This document shows positions 30,089-35,457 of a stretch of 35,457 nucleotides of DNA, piece by piece; position 1 is the stretch's first letter, and the number at the start of each line of letters is the position of its first letter. The DNA is taken from contig NZ_JAABNN010000032.1 in NCBI RefSeq assembly GCF_009928415.1, forward strand, positions 1 to 35,457, in the 5' to 3' direction. The position numbers and the translations under genes are program-made. The notes beneath the pieces are model-generated. The model was not told the origin of the DNA. It saw only the letters and a program-made list of their open reading frames with translations, and searched no databases. This stretch comes from Bacillus sp. USDA818B3_A (GTDB taxonomy: Bacteria; Bacillota; Bacilli; Bacillales; Cytobacillaceae).

Positions 30089-30811
30089 CTAATCAATTGT
30101 ATAATCGATCTGAATTAAATCCCAGGCCGTTATGATGCCTAGTGGTACCTCATCCATTTTTCCGTTTTCCGTAATGATGATACCTTCGATTTTTCGTTTA
30201 TATTTATGGGCCTTCTCAAAAATATTTTCAATTTCAAAGATGTTTATATCTTTTGCGACAACCTCAAGTGGGTGTTCTTTTCCAAACTCCATGATATCAG
30301 CTATGCGAATATTTGAAAAATTCACCAGTCCGTTTTCCATATTTCGCGCCATCCATTTCATAATCGCACCTGCCGTTAAAAGGCCCATACATTTCTTATT
30401 TTTATAAATGGGGAATTTAGAATAGCCGTACTTCCTTATAGCATCTGTCACCTGTAAGAGGTTATCTTGATGATCAAAGTAAACTACCTTTCTTGTGGCA
30501 ATACTTAAAGCGTAATTAGGCTGGCTTAACACATTGGCAATTTTTTCAATATGCTGCACTACCTTGGCATTTGGCTCAGCAATATAAAAGCCCACTTCCA
30601 TTTTCTCATGCACAATGGCATTTCTCAGTTTCGCATATTGCTCTAAGTCTTTCTTAAACGTATCGATAATTTGGTATTTTTTTGACCCGACTTTTACCAA
30701 CACTACGAATCTCTCATCATTAATTTGAACAATATCCTTTAGGGCATCATGAACCTGGTTGAAAGCCACTTCAAAACGCTCTGACAACAATTGTCCCCGA
30801 TTTTTATTCAT
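30089..30811 (-). CDS. CBS-pair protein with HEPN-like N-terminal motif
   Basis: A 240-aa cytosolic protein. The first 70 residues are helical (ERFEVAFNQVHDALKDIVQI) and end in LRNAIVHE, with R63, N64 and H68 forming the RNxxxH pattern (R-x4-6-H) of HEPN ribonucleases. Residues about 74-155 and 165-238 are two CBS repeats (SKFPIYKNKKCMGLLT; DIMEFGKEHPLEVV; EVPLGIITAWDLIQI), a module that binds adenine nucleotides such as AMP, ATP or SAM. The CBS call is firm; the HEPN call rests on one motif and the helical context. GGGGAG precedes ATG 30811. It sits next to an endonuclease IV homologue on the same strand (87 nt), which may or may not be functional. Confidence 0.85.
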   Translation of the reverse strand: MNKNRGQLLSERFEVAFNQVHDALKDIVQINDERFVVLVKVGSKKYQIIDTFKKDLEQYAKLRNAIVHEKMEVGFYIAEPNAKVVQHIEKIANVLSQPNYALSIATRKVVYFDHQDNLLQVTDAIRKYGYSKFPIYKNKKCMGLLTAGAIMKWMARNMENGLVNFSNIRIADIMEFGKEHPLEVVAKDINIFEIENIFEKAHKYKRKIEGIIITENGKMDEVPLGIITAWDLIQIDYTID

Positions 30812-30897
30812 ATTCCCATTCTCCCCAAAAATTAGCTTCTATTATTTATATACCCATTATTTTTATAGTAAAATTATTACTCTTAATTTTCAATAAT

Positions 30898-31740
30898 CTA
30901 TTCAATCCATTTTTGTTTAAGCATTTCAATTTCTTCTCTGTGGCTGATTCCTTCATCATCAGGTGTCTCTAGGATTAATGGGATTCCTTCTAGAATGGGG
31001 GATTTAACAAGCACTCTTAATTGCTCCTGATCGATATATCCATTGTTGCTGTTAAAAATATTCGCATGGCGGTCCTTTTTGGAGCCTGTTGGATACTTGG
31101 AATTATTTAGGTGGATTACTTTTAAATGTTCCCAATATCCTAAGCTTTCGCCCTTTTCGATTAACTCCCCGGTATTCTCCCCATTCCAAAGACCACTTGC
31201 AAATGCATGACAAGTGTCGAGGCAAAATCCAATCTTCTCGGGATAATCACATAGATTTCGAATTTGAACCAATTCTTCAAAAGTGGTCCCAAGCGCTCCC
31301 TTGGTCCCTGCATTATTTTCTAAGAGAATCAAAGAGCCTCCATTCCACTGGCTAAGCACACTATTAAGGATTTCTAACATTAAATGATAGCTGGTGAGAG
31401 GATCTGTTTCACTTATTTTACTGCCATAATGGACCACGACCCCAATGGATCCGCAGGCATCGGTAATTTCCAAATCATTAAGCAGAGACGCAATCGTTAA
31501 CTCTTGTTTATCTTTTGAAGGTGTAATGCTCGTGGAGTATGGGGTATGGGCAACCGAATAAAGCTGATGTTCCGTGCAAAACTCTTTACAGCTTTTCGCA
31601 TCTTCCAGGCTGAACTCCTTAATTGACAAGCTCCTTGGGTTCTTAGGAAAATATTGAAAAGCGGATGCCTGATTTGCAACCGCTCGTTTTGCTGCTCCTA
31701 AATATCCTTCTTTAATACTTACATGGCTTCCAAAAATCAT
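30898..31740 (-). CDS. Endonuclease IV-like TIM-barrel protein (deoxyribonuclease IV family)
   Basis: A 280-aa homologue of Nfo, the AP endonuclease that cuts DNA at abasic sites using a trinuclear zinc centre. GSHVSIKEG at the start supplies the first histidine; VVHYGSK, LLENNAG (the metal-binding glutamate), IGFCLDTCHAFASG, VIHLNNSKYPTGSKKDRHANI and LILETPDDEG complete the active-site set in the right order. CAGGGA is 7 nt before ATG 31740. It may be a second, divergent Nfo paralogue, since B. subtilis Nfo (YqfS) is about 300 aa; this cannot be settled from one window. Confidence 0.9.
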   Translation of the reverse strand: MIFGSHVSIKEGYLGAAKRAVANQASAFQYFPKNPRSLSIKEFSLEDAKSCKEFCTEHQLYSVAHTPYSTSITPSKDKQELTIASLLNDLEITDACGSIGVVVHYGSKISETDPLTSYHLMLEILNSVLSQWNGGSLILLENNAGTKGALGTTFEELVQIRNLCDYPEKIGFCLDTCHAFASGLWNGENTGELIEKGESLGYWEHLKVIHLNNSKYPTGSKKDRHANIFNSNNGYIDQEQLRVLVKSPILEGIPLILETPDDEGISHREEIEMLKQKWIE

Positions 31741-31820
31741 TCGTTAATCCCTGCCTATCCGCACAATATGATTAAAAATATCTTTCGTAAAAAAGATTAT
31801 TTTATACTTGAAAGGCAGGA

Positions 31821-33290
31821 CTATTGATTCGCTAAGATTGTTACGAGTTGTTCCTCTATTTTCTTCCCCTCTTTTTCATCTAGCATATTATTTAACAGTA
31901 TCGAGAAGATCAAGGTTTGTCCGCTTTTTGTCGTTACATATCCGGATAATGAACTAACAGTCGAGAGTGTACCTGTCTTTGCTTTCACCTTACCTGCCGT
32001 ACTCGGGTTTTTCAATCGGTTCCGCAACGATCCTCCGATCATTTTCTCTGGTTTTCCAGCGACAGGAAGGGAATTTAAATAGGCAGGAAACCAACTATGC
32101 TTTTGAACAGCAAATAATAAAAGAGAGAGCTGCTGCGCGGGAATACTATTTACATGTGAAATGCCTGAACTATCCCTGATCACCATTGTTTTAGGATTAA
32201 CTCCTAGATTAGACAATTCTGTTTTCATAACTGATAATCCCTTATCCCAGCTGCCTTCTCCTTTTTCTACCCTCCCCATTTCCTTCACTAACATTTCAGC
32301 ATGGACATTATTACTTAGTTTCATAAAAGGAACAAGCAATTCCGATAATGGCATGGATTGATGCTTGGTTACCAGTTTTGCATGGTCAGGAACTTTTCCG
32401 GTGATAATCTTTCCTTTAACCGTAATATCATGTTTTGCCAATGCTTGTTTAAAAAGGGTGGCAGCATAACGGGTGGGCTCCCAGACCCCAATCCATTCTT
32501 TCATTTCTTTGGCGTTAACTCGAAGCTTACCACTAATCACGATGGTATTTTTTGCATGCTCTCGTTCTATTTCAATGTCTTGTTTGCCATTCTCACCGAC
32601 CGTGACAGCACGGTTAATGATTTTTACATAATTCGTTTTTGGTGTAACCGTCACTTTTACCTTTTCGCCGCTTTTCGATCCTGGTCTTACCTTAATTCTG
32701 ATGGATCCTGAATCAAAATCTTTTGTTGGTGATACGGTCAGGGCAGAAATTTGCGCCCCATAATAAGTAGCTTCATCACTCCAAGGCTGATCCAGTGAAT
32801 AACGGACATTATCATAGCGGGAATCATCCGCAACAATATTTCCGTCTATCTTCTTAATTCCTACTCTTTTAATCCCCTTTGCCATTTCCTCAAAATCCGT
32901 TTTTAGCAGGGTAGGATCTCCATTACCTTTTAAAAATAGATCACCCCGAATAGTTTTCTTGACCTCCTTTGCGTTTGTATATACTTCCGTAAAAAAGGTA
33001 TAATCTTCGCCCAGAACCTCAAGGGCCGCCGCGGCAGTCAAAAGTTTCATATTTGAAGCAGGCCGTAACCGAACCTCACCTTGGTAATCATATAGAATAG
33101 CACCGTTTGCCGCAGATCTTACACTTATCCCCGCCATGGCCCCTTGTAATGCCGGTTCCTTCATAATAATCTTGTTTATCTGCTCCGTCATATTCCCATA
33201 GCCAGTCATTGCCCATACCTGTGAATGAGGCAATAAGGCACTAGATACCGCTATAATTGTCATCAGGGTATATTTAAAAATATTTTTCAA
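31821..33290 (-). CDS. dacC: D-alanyl-D-alanine carboxypeptidase/endopeptidase, PBP4 type (peptidase S13)
   Basis: A 489-aa penicillin-binding protein that trims peptidoglycan stem peptides. The three catalytic motifs are SNMK (S79-K82), SNN (326-328) and KTG (438-440). A long insertion between the first and second motifs is typical of S13 enzymes. TTG 33290 is chosen: it gives a clean signal peptide (KNIFKYTLMTIIAVSSALLP then HSQVWA) with GGAAGG about 10 nt upstream, and the length then matches B. subtilis DacC (491 aa). The frame is open for another 51 codons upstream, but that part spans the previous gene's terminator and is not likely to be translated. It is exported to the cell wall. Confidence 0.93.
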   Translation of the reverse strand: MKNIFKYTLMTIIAVSSALLPHSQVWAMTGYGNMTEQINKIIMKEPALQGAMAGISVRSAANGAILYDYQGEVRLRPASNMKLLTAAAALEVLGEDYTFFTEVYTNAKEVKKTIRGDLFLKGNGDPTLLKTDFEEMAKGIKRVGIKKIDGNIVADDSRYDNVRYSLDQPWSDEATYYGAQISALTVSPTKDFDSGSIRIKVRPGSKSGEKVKVTVTPKTNYVKIINRAVTVGENGKQDIEIEREHAKNTIVISGKLRVNAKEMKEWIGVWEPTRYAATLFKQALAKHDITVKGKIITGKVPDHAKLVTKHQSMPLSELLVPFMKLSNNVHAEMLVKEMGRVEKGEGSWDKGLSVMKTELSNLGVNPKTMVIRDSSGISHVNSIPAQQLSLLLFAVQKHSWFPAYLNSLPVAGKPEKMIGGSLRNRLKNPSTAGKVKAKTGTLSTVSSLSGYVTTKSGQTLIFSILLNNMLDEKEGKKIEEQLVTILANQ

Positions 33291-33351
33291 GCAAATCCAG
33301 CCTTCCCTTTTTCTAATCAGTCTGACCCTTTTTACAAAGTTTATGACAAAT

Positions 33352-33384
33352 AAAAAACCCCGAGATCGAAGAGATCCCGGGTTT
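33352..33384 (-). terminator. Terminator of the M6 protease gene
   Basis: Minus strand: AAACCCGGGATC and GATCTCGGGGTTT pair with a short loop, followed by TTTTTATTTG. It lies just past the stop at 33391. Confidence 0.85.
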
Positions 33385-33390
33385 CTAGCT

Positions 33391-35250
33391 TTATTTTGAC
33401 TCATTAAAGTTATAATAGAATTTTGCTGTAATCGATCCATCATTATTTTCTTTAATGTCAGTTACATGGATACCTGAATCAGCAGGTGTTGAACTATAGC
33501 CTTTCCAGAAGTAATAGGAACCTGTATGCACGTTTCCGGAGACAGGAGTGATCTTTGAGCCTGTTTTAAAGAAGTCTGCTGCATCCCCGCGGTTTAGATT
33601 TTTTTCTAAATCATACTTTCCATCTGCCTGAAGAACAGAGAGACCATAGTGTGTAACCACTGAACCATTAGCAGCTGTTTGAGATTGATTGAATTGGAAA
33701 CGTTTATTCATCCAGTTCTCAACGTTATTTGGACGGAAGCTGGCAGTTTGATAGAGTGATAGTATATTTTCATCCACGTGCCATGCCACTAAACCGTGAG
33801 CATCTGCTCCCTCGCGAATCAACCCTTTATTAAAGCCTTGCTGTTGAACATTCTCAAATAAGAAATATTCGGTGCCGTTTGAACCTGGCACTTCCATTTT
33901 CACAATTCCATCCTCAGCTGTTGCAGCATTAACCGGAGGCAGCGTAATTGTTTGTACACCATCTGTTGGCTTCACTTCTTTTGGAGTGGCCCAGCCAAGG
34001 AAGGTTTTTGAGTATGGATCAAAATGAACAGGCGAGTTACCAGAGTATGCCGCAGCATCTGGATATCTCATCCATGAACCGCCTGCCATCATGGAATAGT
34101 TTCCGACGCCCTCTGAAGTATAAACCGTATCATAAAAATCCGGGAGACCTAAAGCATGACCAAACTCATGTGCGAATACGCCAGCTTGTCCAGGGAATGG
34201 ACCTGTTTTTGACGCTTCATCATATCCGCCTGTTGCTTCATTAAACCCAGCAACGTTACCGCCGATTTCAGGCTGGATATTGTAGTTGTTCACTAGGACT
34301 CCATCAAGCGTATGATCTTTAATAAACTGTGCTTGCCATGTACTCATTTCAGATGAAGAAACTTTTCCGTCTTTGTTAACATCCGGTGCATAGAAACTAG
34401 TTTCATAATACTTACCATAATATAACGCACTTAAAGCGCTCCATTTATGAGACCAAATTTGCGCAGGATCTGCACTGAACTCTGCACCCGTTCCTTCGTG
34501 AACAATAAAGACGTTTGGAACTTGTCCCTTAACAGCATATTTTGAGAAGTCTACTACACTATCAGCTGCTTTAAATACATCTGTAACTAATTCACCGTTG
34601 TGAGCATCTCCATTTACGTTGCCATTAAGATACTTACCGCCTTCAGCGTACGTTCCTTCCTGATCTAAGTAGTAAGATGCACCTTTAGGAAGTTCAACCC
34701 AAACTAGATCTGTATTATCTTTCTTTACTAGTTTCACTTTTCCATAACTTGATTCTTTGTAAATATTTTGCATCGTGCTATCGGTCGGTGCTTTTTGACC
34801 ATTGTACTGTGCATACTGCTTAAATTCATCTAATTGATATGGGTCATAATGATCACCAAAAATTAAATCTTCAAAGTATTTAGGAGGAACCTGTCCAGGT
34901 ACATCGCCCTTTGGCTCATCCCCTTCTTTAAATTTTGCTAAAATAACTAATACAGGTACATCACCGGTCGCAGGCTGATTTGTTACATGATTATCTCCTG
35001 CCTGCTGGAACTTCTCTCCTTGCTGATTAGCTGTTTTTTCCGCTGGATCTACTTTTGATAAATCCTTACCTAGTTCCTTAGCCTTCGCTTGAAGCTCAGG
35101 TGAAGCGCTCACATAGTGAGCAAGGCTTAATTCATATGTACTTAGTGGTGCAGCCGCTTTTACAGATGACCCGCTTGTTGGAACACCGCTAAAAGCAACA
35201 CTTCCTGCTAACGCTAAGGTAAAAGCAGATTTAGAAAGAACCTTCCACAT
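33391..35250 (-). CDS. Secreted M6-family metalloprotease (immune inhibitor A-like)
   Basis: A 619-aa secreted zinc protease. A signal peptide of about 33 residues ends near VKAAAP. A propeptide follows, and the catalytic domain has the extended zinc site HEFGHALGLPD at 361-371 (H361, E362, H365 and the third ligand D371). A full EF-hand-type loop, DVNKDGKVSSSE (290-301), lies inside the catalytic domain with all calcium-position residues. It is shorter than B. cereus InhA (about 800 aa) and ends soon after the VTDIKENNDGSITAKFYY beta segment, so no extra C-terminal domain is present. ATG 35250 is chosen, with AAAGGGG 8 nt upstream. A role in degrading host or environmental proteins is inferred from the family. 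Confidence 0.93.
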   Translation of the reverse strand: MWKVLSKSAFTLALAGSVAFSGVPTSGSSVKAAAPLSTYELSLAHYVSASPELQAKAKELGKDLSKVDPAEKTANQQGEKFQQAGDNHVTNQPATGDVPVLVILAKFKEGDEPKGDVPGQVPPKYFEDLIFGDHYDPYQLDEFKQYAQYNGQKAPTDSTMQNIYKESSYGKVKLVKKDNTDLVWVELPKGASYYLDQEGTYAEGGKYLNGNVNGDAHNGELVTDVFKAADSVVDFSKYAVKGQVPNVFIVHEGTGAEFSADPAQIWSHKWSALSALYYGKYYETSFYAPDVNKDGKVSSSEMSTWQAQFIKDHTLDGVLVNNYNIQPEIGGNVAGFNEATGGYDEASKTGPFPGQAGVFAHEFGHALGLPDFYDTVYTSEGVGNYSMMAGGSWMRYPDAAAYSGNSPVHFDPYSKTFLGWATPKEVKPTDGVQTITLPPVNAATAEDGIVKMEVPGSNGTEYFLFENVQQQGFNKGLIREGADAHGLVAWHVDENILSLYQTASFRPNNVENWMNKRFQFNQSQTAANGSVVTHYGLSVLQADGKYDLEKNLNRGDAADFFKTGSKITPVSGNVHTGSYYFWKGYSSTPADSGIHVTDIKENNDGSITAKFYYNFNESK

Positions 35251-35430
35251 ATTCAACACCCCTTTTTATTTTAGAATTCAAATTTATCAGAATAATCAAT
35301 AATTAAAAAGTTACTATATTACTATTATTTAGAGACTCGAAATATAGGCATTTTCACTTAGTTTACCCACAAGAAATCGAACCTTTTTACTACAAAAAGA
35401 TGCAGTAGAGTAAGAAACTGATTTCGAAGG

Positions 35431-35457
35431 GATAGCTTACGCTATCTCTTTTACTTT
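35431..35457 (+). terminator. Terminator-like hairpin at the right edge
   Basis: GATAGC, loop TTAC, GCTATC followed by TCTTTTACTTT on the plus strand. The stem is only 6 bp and no plus-strand gene precedes it, so it may belong to a transcript coming from beyond the window or be accidental. Confidence 0.3.

Noticed and set aside
31821..33443. Longer 540-aa version of the carboxypeptidase
   Set aside because: The added 51 residues would be encoded across the upstream gene's terminator and would bury the signal peptide inside the protein.

Overview
The window comes from a low-GC, endospore-forming member of the Bacillaceae (a Bacillus, Neobacillus or Mesobacillus-like genome). The evidence is the 5' end of a Bacillus-type 16S rRNA with its boxA leader, a GerA/GerB/GerC germinant-receptor operon, a perfect sigma-G-type promoter in front of two tiny genes, a YabR-type S1 protein, a BsuPI-domain lipoprotein, and strong AGGAGG-type ribosome binding sites with frequent TTG and GTG starts.

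Layout. Bases 1-540: the start of a leftward rRNA operon with three tandem promoters. 540-5700: a tight five-gene leftward operon (glycerol-dehydrogenase-like enzyme, three-part nitrate/sulfonate/taurine-class ABC importer, PLP aminotransferase). 5850-6555: a gene-free element with inverted ends, hairpins and a row of palindromes. 6570-7450: a YhfK-like reductase and a 51-aa protein. 7500-11640: the ger operon with a small fourth membrane protein. 11800-13640: a peroxiredoxin gene with an in-frame TGA exactly at the peroxidatic cysteine, then serC on the opposite strand. 13680-15950: a luciferase-like monooxygenase, two sigma-G-linked mini-genes and a gamma-carbonic anhydrase. 16030-16500: a probable unannotated leftward RNA. 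16680-18400: yabR, a Cof-type HAD phosphatase and a 57-aa protein. 18580-20650: a cidA-cidB pair with a LysR regulator, an operator and a terminator in the leader. 20750-23640: BsuPI lipoprotein, HAD hydrolase and a lone glgC. 23900-24127: a small IS-end-like element. 24130-28570: a DUF438-hemerythrin-PAS protein, an MhqR-boxed ring-cleaving dioxygenase, an esterase and GTP cyclohydrolase II. 28870-35250: two acidic proteins of unknown function, a HEPN-motif/CBS protein, an endonuclease IV homologue, a PBP4-type carboxypeptidase and a secreted M6 metalloprotease.

The strongest candidate for something unusual is the peroxiredoxin at 11808-12281. Its only stop before the natural end is a TGA at the catalytic position of a protein that has no cysteine, and a short hairpin with a G-rich loop lies 19 nt downstream, as expected of a bacterial SECIS. 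It reads as a selenocysteine peroxiredoxin that automatic annotation would split or call a pseudogene. Next come the possible non-coding RNA at 16030-16500, the HEPN-CBS fusion, the sigma-G mini-operon, the inverted-repeat element at 5847-6555, and the orphan transporter/dehydrogenase/aminotransferase operon.

All family names are from reading the sequences by eye. No database search or folding program was run.
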